In this document: positions 1-6,010 of the stretch, one piece after another
Layout: each line of letters opens with the position of its first letter
How positions within the stretch are numbered: the first letter of the stretch is position 1
Source of the DNA: an uncultured Chromatiales bacterium
Lineage (GTDB): Bacteria; Pseudomonadota; Gammaproteobacteria; Steroidobacterales; GCA-2729495
DNA: 7,272 nucleotides
Direction: 5' to 3'
Assembly: GCA_913058165.1 (NCBI GenBank)
Contig: CAJXQV010000060.1
Coordinates: forward strand, 1 to 7,272
Made by a program: the position numbers and the translations under genes
Notes under the pieces: generated by a model
What the model was told of the DNA's origin: nothing
Seen by the model: the letters and a program-made list of their open reading frames with translations, nothing else
The model's database searches: none

Positions 1-305
1 AAAGGATACGATCCGATATCCACGTCGTTCCCTTTAACGCTGGGACTGGCATGTCCCGACATGACAATAAACTTTACTTTTTGTTCACACTGCGCTTCAA
101 CGGTCTTGATTAAGTCGGCACCCGTTTTACCCGGCATTTTTAAATCCGTAATAATAAGATCAATTCCTGGCGTGGCTTTAACGACTTGAACTGCAGCTTC
201 GACATTGCTTGCGACAAAACATTCGTAACCTTCATCAGTTAAGGCCTCTGCCATTAGGTCAAGAATCATTTCTTCATCATCAACAATAAGGATTTTGATT
301 GCGAT
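1..305 (-). CDS. Response regulator receiver domain, probably single-domain (CheY-like); 3' end cut off by window edge
   Basis: This is the phospho-acceptor partner of the adjacent histidine kinases. The first 102 residues are visible and form a receiver domain. Counting the ATC at 305-303 as residue 1, the acidic pair is D9-D10 (in KILIVDDEE), the phospho-acceptor is D54 (in LIITDLKMPG), and the switch hydroxyl residue is S83 (in IVMSGHA). The conserved lysine lies beyond the window edge. The damaged paralogue at 1687-1890 ends about 48 residues after the equivalent of G84, so this protein is probably about 131 residues with no output domain (inference). Start choice is difficult. A strong Shine-Dalgarno (GGGAGGAG, 320-313) is followed after 7 nt by ATC, with no ATG or GTG nearby. 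The only standard in-frame start before the domain is TTG at 329-327, which has no ribosome binding site. The gene begins about 26 nt after the kinase stop codon, so it is probably co-transcribed with the kinase. Confidence 0.88.
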   Translation of the reverse strand, partial: MAIKILIVDDEEMILDLMAEALTDEGYECFVASNVEAAVQVVKATPGIDLIITDLKMPGKTGADLIKTVEAQCEQKVKFIVMSGHASPSVKGNDVDIGSYP

Positions 306-312
306 AGTCTTT

Positions 313-320
313 CTCCTCCC
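313..320 (-). promoter_or_regulatory. Strong Shine-Dalgarno that points to an ATC start codon
   Basis: GGGAGGAG on the minus strand lies 7 nt upstream of ATC (305-303), the normal spacing for initiation. The paralogous copy upstream keeps a related purine run (GGGGGGAG) at the equivalent place. The site therefore argues that translation starts at or very near this ATC, and not at the TTG at 329-327, which lies upstream of it. Confidence 0.6.
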
Positions 321-331
321 AAGAACCAATA

Positions 332-1663
332 CTAATTAACAAGCGGTAATGTGATCGTTAAGCGAGCACCCTCATCGGTATTTTCTGCCGTAATAGTGCC
401 GTTCATGTCACGGATAATACCGTAACTTACCGATAACCCTAAGCCCGTACCTTTACCCATTTCTTTTGTTGTGTAGAACGGCTCGAAGACGCGCTGAAGA
501 GTATCAGCCGGAATACCCCCGCCGGTATCTTCAGCTGTAATATAAACACCGTTATCATCGGTAAATACCCGCAATGTAATCTTCGACTCTCCATCTCTTT
601 CCGCCATGGCATCTCTGGCGTTGGCAAGAAGATTCAAGATCACCTGCTCCAGCTGAATGGGATGCCCTAAAACAGACGAACAGTCTTCGGAGAACTCAGT
701 CACAACCTCTATTTGAGCCAATCGCAATGGCTCTCCAATCAGGTCAAGGGCACGTGTAATAACAGCTCGAGGATCAATGGGTTCTGGACGTTCGTTCGCC
801 TTGCGTCCGAACATCCGCATATGATCAATAATTACAGCTGCTCGGACAGTCTGCTCTTCAACACGTTTCAGCTTATCGTTCAGATATTCAGGGTCGACCA
901 CCCCTTTAGATATCTTCTGCCGGGCAGTCCCCGCAGCCATGCGGATGACGCTCAGCGGTTGGTTCAATTCATGCGCAACCGATGTCGCCATTTCTCCTAG
1001 CGTTGCAAGTTTAGACGCCTGGATTATTTGGGCAGCAGTCTCTTTGCGGGCAGTAATATCACGGATAAACCCAACGAATGCAATATTGTCGGAACCGTCG
1101 GCTGAGATACTGTGTTTTTCAATGGCCACCTCAACAGCAAATTCATGGCCATCCTGATGCAATGCATCTATTTCAACGCGCTGACCAATGATCGCCCCTT
1201 CGCCTGTTTCGGGAAACACTTTCAAACCGTGGTCATTCGCTCCACGGTAGCGAGAAGGGATAAGTAACCCGAATAGTTTTTTGCCAATGACGTCCTGGCG
1301 TTCATAGCCAAAGGTAGTTTCGGCGGCCCTATTAAAGTCGAGCACCATGCCGTGGTGATCCATAAGAATAATCGCATCAAAGGCAGTGCTCATTAATGCA
1401 TCGAACCGAGCGCTATTATCCCGAGCCTCTCTATTCTTAACGTAGAGAGATTGATAAGCGCTGCCTAGATAATAGAAACTGACCCCCAAAACGATAGGTG
1501 CTGTATCAACAATACCAATAACCGGGTTATCTATATGCATCTGTATGATATTAGAAAGCGTAGGCATTAAGTTCACGAAATACAGACCGAAAAACCAAGC
1601 CGCACTTACAAAAAGACACCCAAAAAGTGCCCCTGCCACACCATACTTGTACGCGTAATTCAT
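332..1663 (-). CDS. Membrane-anchored PAS sensor histidine kinase (FixL/NtrB-like transmitter)
   Basis: This is a 443-residue inner-membrane sensor kinase. Two hydrophobic segments at about 8-32 and 47-70 enclose a very short non-cytoplasmic loop. A PAS domain follows at about 85-205 and ends in the usual PAS-to-kinase junction (FIRDIT, 199-204). The dimerisation/phosphotransfer helix carries the H-box around H231 (AHELNQPLS). The ATPase domain has its N-box at N344/N348, G1 box DTGGGIP at 379-385, F-box FEPF at 393-396 and G2 box GKGTGLGL at 403-410, so it should be catalytically competent. Residues about 207-440 are nearly the same as the kinase at 1907-3208, while the N-terminal halves are unrelated. 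The signal is unknown; the small periplasmic loop suggests sensing through the PAS domain or the membrane. A GGGG run 5 nt upstream supports the ATG at 1663. It lies 23 nt after the remnant receiver gene and just before the intact one, whose product is its likely partner. Confidence 0.93.
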   Translation of the reverse strand: MNYAYKYGVAGALFGCLFVSAAWFFGLYFVNLMPTLSNIIQMHIDNPVIGIVDTAPIVLGVSFYYLGSAYQSLYVKNREARDNSARFDALMSTAFDAIILMDHHGMVLDFNRAAETTFGYERQDVIGKKLFGLLIPSRYRGANDHGLKVFPETGEGAIIGQRVEIDALHQDGHEFAVEVAIEKHSISADGSDNIAFVGFIRDITARKETAAQIIQASKLATLGEMATSVAHELNQPLSVIRMAAGTARQKISKGVVDPEYLNDKLKRVEEQTVRAAVIIDHMRMFGRKANERPEPIDPRAVITRALDLIGEPLRLAQIEVVTEFSEDCSSVLGHPIQLEQVILNLLANARDAMAERDGESKITLRVFTDDNGVYITAEDTGGGIPADTLQRVFEPFYTTKEMGKGTGLGLSVSYGIIRDMNGTITAENTDEGARLTITLPLVN

Positions 1664-1686
1664 TTATTCCCCATGAAGACTCATTG

Positions 1687-1890
1687 CTAACGACTTAAGA
1701 CTTCAATGCACTCTAAACCTTCAGCTGATGAACCCAGCTCTTCTATCAGGCTTGCAATAACCGATGGATTTCTTAAAAAAGGGTACGGTGCGATATCTAT
1801 GCCGCTTCCTTTAACGCGGGGGGCGGCATGTCCTGCCATTAGGTTAACAGCCATTCTTTCATGATCAAAAGTAACGACCCTGATTGCGCT
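1687..1890 (-). pseudogene. Remnant response regulator: receiver domain with a 64-codon in-frame internal deletion
   Basis: Translating the minus strand gives 67 residues that align without gaps to both ends of the receiver at 1-305. The first 19 residues (RVVTFDHERMAVNLMA) match KILIVDDEEMILDLMA, and the rest match from GHA(S/A)P.VKG onwards. The joint lies at 1833/1834. What is missing corresponds to 57-248 in the intact copy, 192 nt, including the phospho-acceptor aspartate, beta-3, beta-4 and the switch serine. The acidic pair DD has become DH, and the position where the conserved lysine of the FLxKP motif is expected reads FLRNP. The codon equivalent to the start is AGC, with no ATG, GTG or TTG beside the purine run. 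The frame remains open to TAG at 1689-1687, so a short product cannot be fully excluded, but it could not act as a phospho-receiver. It sits where a kinase partner gene should be, directly after the kinase at 1907-3208. Confidence 0.82.
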
Positions 1891-2632
1891 CGGCTTGCTC
1901 CCCCCACTAATCAGTACTAATTAAAAATGACGGCAGAGTTATCGTTAACCGCGCACCATCATCAATATTTTCAGCGGATATCGTGCCTTTCATGTCACGA
2001 ATAATGCCATAACCTACAGAGAGCCCTAAGCCAGTGCCTTTGCCCATTTCTTTTGTTGTAAAAAAGGGCTCGAAGACGCGCTGCAGAGCATCTTCGGGAA
2101 TACCTCCGCCGGTATCTTCAGATGTGATGTGGACACCTTTATCGCCTCTAAATACCCGCAATGTAATCTTTGACTCGCCATCTCTTCCAGCTATCGCATC
2201 TCTGGCATTGGTGAGAAGGTTCAATATCACTTGTTCCATTTGAATCGAATGACCCAAAACGGATGGACAGTCTTCAGCAAGCTCGGTGATAACCTGAATT
2301 CCATCCAGACGCAATTGCTCTCCCATCAGACCAAGCGCATTTGTAACCACCTGCCGAGGGTCAATCAGCTCTGGGTCTTCCATCGCCTCGCGCCCGAACA
2401 TCCGCATATGATCGATAATTGCCGCTGCTCGTGCTGTCTGCTGCTCAATGCGGCATAGCTTATCCGTTAGGTATTCGCGGCTAACCGCGCCTTTAGCCAT
2501 CTTCCGGCGGCTATTCCCGGCGGCCATCCGAATGACGCTCAGTGGTTGGTTCAATTCATGCGCGACTGATGTCGCCATTTCGCCCAGTGTTGCTAGTTTG
2601 GATGCCTGGATGATTTGAGCAGAGGCTTCTTT
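1778..2632 (-). repeat. Duplicated transmitter + receiver module, copy B (upstream copy, receiver deleted internally)
   Basis: This is the 3' half of the soluble kinase (from about residue 193) plus the receiver remnant. It pairs with 1-1045. The encoded transmitter blocks differ at about 49 of 230 residues by hand count. Similarity stops abruptly at about 2632, just before the H-box helix. The two sensor halves upstream of that point share only generic PAS features. Confidence 0.85.
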
Positions 2633-3208
2633 GCGCTCTCTCTCCTGTTCGACCCGCACCTTATTCAGTTCTGTAATGTCCTGGCCTACACCAACCACAC
2701 CAACTGCTTGACCGGAGGCATCATATCGTGTCGACGAATTAAGCAGAATATCAACTTGATCTCCAGATTTTGTGAGCAACGGAAACTCATAGTTTGCAGT
2801 CTCTTCACCTTTAAGTGCTTTGGCTAGAACATCGGCCACTAAAACTTTATGAGCATCAGTAACAAAATCGGCGACAAGGTCCCGACCCATCACCTCATCC
2901 TTATTAAATCCCGTAATATTTTCTGACTGCTGGTTCCACTCGTTGATGTTTCCTTCAGCATCTATTCCGAAGATCGGAGCATTAGCTGTATCAATCAACT
3001 GCGTCAGTTCTTTGTTGACAAAAACCAATTCCCCCATACGTTTAGCAACGATCTTCTCAAGATCCTGATTTGAGGTAACGAGCTTCTTGTTGCTCCTATA
3101 GAGCTCTCGGCTTTTGAGCTCCAGCAGACGCTCTGCCTCAGTTCGGGCAGTTTTTTCGCGCTCAATTTTACGCATCAGGAAACCGATTTTTTTAGCGTCT
3201 TCGCTCAT
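1907..3208 (-). CDS. hnoK: Soluble coiled-coil/PAS histidine kinase coupled to H-NOX (HnoK-type)
   Basis: This is a 433-residue cytoplasmic kinase with no membrane segment. Residues 1-68 are highly charged and heptad-like, consistent with a coiled coil. A PAS domain spans about 68-180 ([17 protein letters not shown] start; VGQDIT end), followed by a second charged helix to about 196. The phosphotransfer helix carries H217 in AHELNQPLS. The ATPase boxes are N330/N334, DTGGGIP 365-371, FEPF 379-382 and GKGTGLGL 389-396. Its ATG follows the H-NOX stop codon by 3 nt and has no obvious ribosome binding site, so translation is probably coupled. In known H-NOX/kinase pairs, the haem protein binds the kinase and its NO-bound form inhibits autophosphorylation. 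The symbol is given by that position and not by a sequence search. The adjacent receiver gene is broken, so phosphate probably goes to the intact receiver at 1-305 or to a regulator elsewhere. Confidence 0.9.
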   Translation of the reverse strand: MSEDAKKIGFLMRKIEREKTARTEAERLLELKSRELYRSNKKLVTSNQDLEKIVAKRMGELVFVNKELTQLIDTANAPIFGIDAEGNINEWNQQSENITGFNKDEVMGRDLVADFVTDAHKVLVADVLAKALKGEETANYEFPLLTKSGDQVDILLNSSTRYDASGQAVGVVGVGQDITELNKVRVEQERERKEASAQIIQASKLATLGEMATSVAHELNQPLSVIRMAAGNSRRKMAKGAVSREYLTDKLCRIEQQTARAAAIIDHMRMFGREAMEDPELIDPRQVVTNALGLMGEQLRLDGIQVITELAEDCPSVLGHSIQMEQVILNLLTNARDAIAGRDGESKITLRVFRGDKGVHITSEDTGGGIPEDALQRVFEPFFTTKEMGKGTGLGLSVGYGIIRDMKGTISAENIDDGARLTITLPSFLISTD

Positions 3209-3211
3209 GGT

Positions 3212-3772
3212 CTAGTCAGCAGATGCTTGGCTTGGCGTGCTGTTCAAATGGCTCATGCTAATCAGACAGTCCGCCTCCCTATTTTCAATATCGACGACTA
3301 TCTTTTCGTTATAGTGTTCAGCACAGCCTAGAATTAATCCATTGGCTAAATAGGCAAAAGGACGACAGGAGGTATACGTTACCTGCAGCTCGTCTTTATT
3401 ATGTTTTACAACTCGAAATTCCGGTAGTTCGGCATCGGGATATAACTTTTTTACCTCGACATGAATAATGCTGTCTACTGCAGTAACCAAGTCAAAACTG
3501 CTGCCGAATGGGGCAATCATATCTGGATCAATAAGGATTAATTTAGGAAACAGGTATTGCCCATAACTCACTAGCAGGTCGTTGACGGGAATGTCTGTCA
3601 ACTTATGCAGGTTACCTACTAGAGCTAGTAGCTCTGTGTGATCGTAGGTGCCAATGGTGGTATAGGCTCCGCCAGTAGCCAGCTCAGTTCCCTCAATAAG
3701 CTGGTCGACTAACTCAAAGCCAAGTTTTTCTTCAACCATCTCAAAAAAATTAGTGAATACAATGCCTTTCAT
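3212..3772 (-). CDS. hnoX: H-NOX haem domain protein, gas (nitric oxide) sensor
   Basis: This is a stand-alone H-NOX (heme NO-binding, HNOB) protein of 186 residues, the usual size for bacterial members. From the ATG, it begins MKGIVFTNF and contains the family's GGAYTTIGTYDH block at about 34-45. The proximal haem-ligand histidine is H104 (in IIHVEVKKLYPDAELPEF, 7 residues before the YP as in soluble guanylate cyclase). The haem-propionate motif YxSxR is Y133-S135-R137. The residue aligned with the oxygen-stabilising distal tyrosine of Thermoanaerobacter H-NOX is L142, which predicts NO selectivity over O2. Upstream in-frame TTG (3784) and GTG (3781) starts exist, but the family begins at this ATG (3772-3770). 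The gene sits 3 nt before a kinase gene, the classic H-NOX/HnoK arrangement. In characterised relatives the ferrous NO complex controls the kinase. Cytoplasmic. Confidence 0.95.
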   Translation of the reverse strand: MKGIVFTNFFEMVEEKLGFELVDQLIEGTELATGGAYTTIGTYDHTELLALVGNLHKLTDIPVNDLLVSYGQYLFPKLILIDPDMIAPFGSSFDLVTAVDSIIHVEVKKLYPDAELPEFRVVKHNKDELQVTYTSCRPFAYLANGLILGCAEHYNEKIVVDIENREADCLISMSHLNSTPSQASAD

Positions 3773-3784
3773 AGTTTGCACCAA

Positions 3785-3893
3785 ATTGTTGTAGTCAGAT
3801 CTTTAATTAACATCTTAATTCAAATCGTATTGTTTTACGCAACCCTTGTTCCTAACATTCTGTTTAAGATCAAGCGCCGGATAATATGCTCAG
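3785..3893 (-). promoter_or_regulatory. Leader of the H-NOX operon; contains an AAGATG-type NsrR-like half-site candidate
   Basis: This AT-rich gap of about 110 nt separates the beta-barrel gene from H-NOX. I see no hairpin with a U-tract, so read-through from upstream is possible. AAGATGTTAATT (3816-3805, minus strand) resembles one half of the NsrR nitric-oxide repressor site (AAGATGyATTT), but no second half in the proper inverted arrangement is visible. No convincing -35/-10 pair was found; the best is TTGCGT followed by AT-rich sequence. Treat it as the likely promoter region only. Confidence 0.25.
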
Positions 3894-4664
3894 CTACGGC
3901 CTAGTAAACCATTGCAAGCCGACGAACCAACCGTACTTCAGACGCTCTTCGCTCGGCAGATCCGAGAACAACTTACTGCGTGCTGATACCAACAGATGAA
4001 ACTGCTCGGTAAAGCCATAATCGACACCCAGGTTGTAGTTAACATCCGTTTCAGATGCACGTGAAAACGTTGCGCCATAGACTTCGGCTAGCAGCTGCAT
4101 TTTTTCATTGACCTGGTAGCCACCTGCTACCCCGTAATCCCAGCCGTTGCCGCTTTTAGAAGACACCGCGTAAGCAACCTGGGTCATTACGCTCCAGTCG
4201 CCAAATTCCCAGCCAGCGAGTAACGGTAGGTTCAATATACGAATATCGTCAATCACCCCACGAACCGTAGATGCATCGTTTAACGGCACTGCGTATGCGG
4301 GCGCGAATGCGAGTTCGAGGCTGTCGTTCTTAAAGAAACGCCATTTAACACTGACTTCACCGTAACCCATATCAGTTTTTGAAGGCTCGCCAGGTTCGTC
4401 GATTTTCTGCATTGGCAGCACCACCGACATCTGGATATTCTCGGTTAAGCCAAGCGATGTATCCAACACAGGAAAGTCATAAGCCTTAATGGCATCGGTC
4501 TTCGCTCCATCAGCCGCGAGAATGATTTCCAGGCCGCCCGGCTCAAGAATACCGGTGTCATCGATAGTCAATGGAGGACCGGCAAGCGTCACCGTTATTA
4601 ACCCAAAAGAAAGAACTGAGGCATGCGCTAGGGCCCACCGCATAACTGGAAAATTAAGGCGCAT
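3894..4664 (-). CDS. Secreted outer-membrane beta-barrel protein, Phenol_MetA_deg-like family
   Basis: This is a protein of about 256 residues with an N-terminal signal peptide: MRLNFPVMRW, a hydrophobic core AHASVLSFGLITVTLA, then a likely cleavage before GPPLTIDD. The mature start (PPLTIDDTGILEPGGLEI, then a stretch ending in SLGLTENIQMSVVLPM) matches the pattern I know from the putative MetA-pathway/transporter beta-barrel family (PF13557), where PxxTDDxxxxExG is followed by alternating strands. The remainder has amphipathic alternation rich in aromatic residues and ends GWFVGLQWF near the C-terminus, consistent with a barrel. Substrate unknown; the family name does not prove a role in phenol degradation. 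The open frame reaches upstream to 4757, but those 31 residues are charged and would bury the signal peptide. The ATG at 4664 has AAGAGA upstream and is preferred. It follows the fabH-like gene by 109 nt. Confidence 0.75.
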   Translation of the reverse strand: MRLNFPVMRWALAHASVLSFGLITVTLAGPPLTIDDTGILEPGGLEIILAADGAKTDAIKAYDFPVLDTSLGLTENIQMSVVLPMQKIDEPGEPSKTDMGYGEVSVKWRFFKNDSLELAFAPAYAVPLNDASTVRGVIDDIRILNLPLLAGWEFGDWSVMTQVAYAVSSKSGNGWDYGVAGGYQVNEKMQLLAEVYGATFSRASETDVNYNLGVDYGFTEQFHLLVSARSKLFSDLPSEERLKYGWFVGLQWFTRP

Positions 4665-4773
4665 AATTCTCTTGTTTAAATTAGGTTGATAAGACTGTTC
4701 TGATCGAGCGAAATAACAAGCTGCAAGTATCGTCCTTAAACCTAGGTTGAAGGTCAAGCCCTATCTAGTGGGT
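4665..4773 (-). promoter_or_regulatory. Gap between fabH-like and barrel genes with a weak promoter candidate
   Basis: This 109-nt leader contains TTGACC on the minus strand shortly after the fabH-like stop codon, close to a sigma-70 -35 box, but the downstream hexamers (GACGAT at 17 nt, GATACT at 20 nt) are poor -10 boxes. A perfect 10-bp palindrome, AACCTAGGTT, lies at 4739-4748, between the two candidate boxes. No terminator hairpin is visible, so the barrel gene may be read both from the fabH-like transcript and from its own promoter. Confidence 0.2.
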
Positions 4774-5847
4774 TTACGGCGTAAAACTCTCTTGATACCG
4801 CAACATAGGCCCAATCAGCTCCAATGCAGACATATTGCAGTCGGGCAGATGCATACGACTCTCACCAAGTGGATGAACCCTAGAGCCCCAGCGCAATGCA
4901 GCTGCTGCACGGGTTAACCCCGCCCCAAATGCCGTCATGAATACCAGCGCGCCGGGCTTGATCCTGCCCTGCTCCAATGCTTCACACAGGGCGATGGGCA
5001 CGGTGGCACTGGACGTGTTGCCATAGCGCGCCACATTGCTCATGACTTGGTCAGGCGACAAATGCAACAGCTTGCCCAATGATTCAATAATGCGTTGATT
5101 TGCCTGATGCGGAATGAGCTGGTCACAATCAGCCAGACTCACTCCGGCACGCTCCTCCGCTTCACGCAAGCATTCCGCCATACCCTTAACGGCACGCTTG
5201 AAAATCTCGCGCCCATCAAACTGCAACGTGAGTGGCTCCGGCTGTTTACTCATATCCATGACCGTGCCGAAATCAGGAATCATAAGAATCCCGCCCGCGT
5301 CAGCGTCGCAATGCATGCTTGCAGAAAGCACTCCGCTGTCATCGTCGCTCACTTCTAACACCACCGCACCTGCGCCATCACCGAACAATACGGCGGTATT
5401 GCGATCTCGCCAATCCAGATAAAAGCTCAATCGCTCCGCACCGATTAATAAGATTTTTTTATGCACTCCGCTGGCAATCAAACCGTTAGCTGTCGCCAGT
5501 CCGTAAACAAAGCCTGTGCAGCCTGCATTCAGATCAAATGCAGACGCTGATGCAATCCCGAGTATTTTCTGAGCACGTGAGGCTGTGCTCGGGATTAAAA
5601 CCTCAGGGCTGGTGGTTGCTAGAATGACGGCATCAATATCACTCGCATCCACTCCGGCACAAGCAAGCGCTCTTGAACCTGCCACGGCTGCGAGCTGACT
5701 CACCCCTGTATGGGAAATACGTCTCTCAGAAATACCGGTTCGGGTGCGAATCCACTCATCGTCGGTATCAAGAAACCCGGCAATATCAGTATTGCTCAAA
5801 ACCGCGGGTGGCAAACATTTACCCCAACCGGTAATCACACCACGCAT
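4774..5847 (-). CDS. fabH: 3-oxoacyl-ACP synthase III (ketoacyl-ACP synthase III, FabH paralogue) with C-terminal tail
   Basis: This 357-residue cytoplasmic thiolase-fold enzyme is expected to condense an acyl-CoA (acetyl-CoA in classical FabH) with malonyl-ACP to start fatty-acid chains. The complete Cys-His-Asn triad is present: C110 (NAGCTGF), H247 (IPHQAN) and N277 (YGNTSSA). The N-terminal DEWIRTRTGISER block (about 30-42) and the GDGAGA loop (about 156-161) are typical. The core ends near RWG (319-321), where E. coli FabH stops at 317 residues, leaving a tail of about 36 residues (VHPLGES...LPDCNMSALELI...). I associate such tails with a gammaproteobacterial FabH paralogue group, from memory. 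TAAGGAG at 5860-5854 sets the ATG start. A terminator separates it from the reductase gene upstream, so it has its own promoter. It may be a specialised paralogue taking longer acyl-CoAs, because no other fab genes are adjacent. Symbol given by family only. Confidence 0.9.
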   Translation of the reverse strand: MRGVITGWGKCLPPAVLSNTDIAGFLDTDDEWIRTRTGISERRISHTGVSQLAAVAGSRALACAGVDASDIDAVILATTSPEVLIPSTASRAQKILGIASASAFDLNAGCTGFVYGLATANGLIASGVHKKILLIGAERLSFYLDWRDRNTAVLFGDGAGAVVLEVSDDDSGVLSASMHCDADAGGILMIPDFGTVMDMSKQPEPLTLQFDGREIFKRAVKGMAECLREAEERAGVSLADCDQLIPHQANQRIIESLGKLLHLSPDQVMSNVARYGNTSSATVPIALCEALEQGRIKPGALVFMTAFGAGLTRAAAALRWGSRVHPLGESRMHLPDCNMSALELIGPMLRYQESFTP

Positions 5848-5868
5848 GCCCTACTCCTTAATCTACAA

Positions 5869-5898
5869 ATGATATTGATGCCAGCACAATCACGACAA
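5869..5898 (-). promoter_or_regulatory. Candidate sigma-70 promoter for the fabH-like gene
   Basis: TTGTCG (5898-5893) and TATCAT (5874-5869) are separated by 18 nt on the minus strand and match 4/6 and 5/6 of consensus. Transcription would start around 5862, giving a very short leader that still includes the TAAGGAG ribosome binding site at 5860-5854. It lies downstream of the reductase terminator, as expected for an independent unit. Confidence 0.35.
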
Positions 5899-5937
5899 CC
5901 TTGTATTAAGATAATACTCCGAATACGCAACCCAAAT

Positions 5938-5985
5938 AAAAAGCCCGTTTGCGCCCCAATTAATTCATCAGGGTGCAGACGGGCT
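5938..5985 (-). terminator. Rho-independent terminator of the ferredoxin-NADP reductase gene
   Basis: On the minus strand, AGCCCGTCTGCACCC (5985-5971) pairs with GGGCGCAAACGGGCT (5956-5942): 13 of 15 positions pair, with two C-A mismatches. The loop is about 14 nt and the stem runs directly into a run of five U residues. It begins about 25 nt after the reductase stop codon (6013-6011). The plus-strand reading lacks a matching U-tract, so it is one-directional. Confidence 0.85.
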
Positions 5986-6010
5986 CGATCGCACAGGTAT
6001 GCGTTTCGGC

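Larger units (their letters stand above)
1..1045 (-). repeat. Duplicated transmitter + receiver module, copy A (downstream copy)
   Basis: This is the 3' half of the membrane kinase (from about residue 207) plus the receiver gene. It pairs with 1778-2632. Similarity is obvious at the DNA level through the H-box, the ATPase domain, the kinase stop codon and the leader of the receiver gene. Position 1 corresponds to 1778, and 249-305 corresponds to 1834-1890. Bases 57-248 have no counterpart in the other copy. Confidence 0.85.

Noticed and set aside
713..1157. Plus-strand open frames antisense to the membrane kinase
   Set aside because: They lie wholly opposite a strongly supported kinase gene, give low-complexity translations with no recognisable motif, and lack good ribosome binding sites.
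3785..3893. Terminator for the barrel gene
   Set aside because: No GC-rich stem followed by a U-tract could be found on the minus strand in this gap.
4665..4757. N-terminal extension of the barrel protein frame
   Set aside because: It would place 31 extra residues before a clear signal peptide. The ATG at 4664 has its own purine-rich site.
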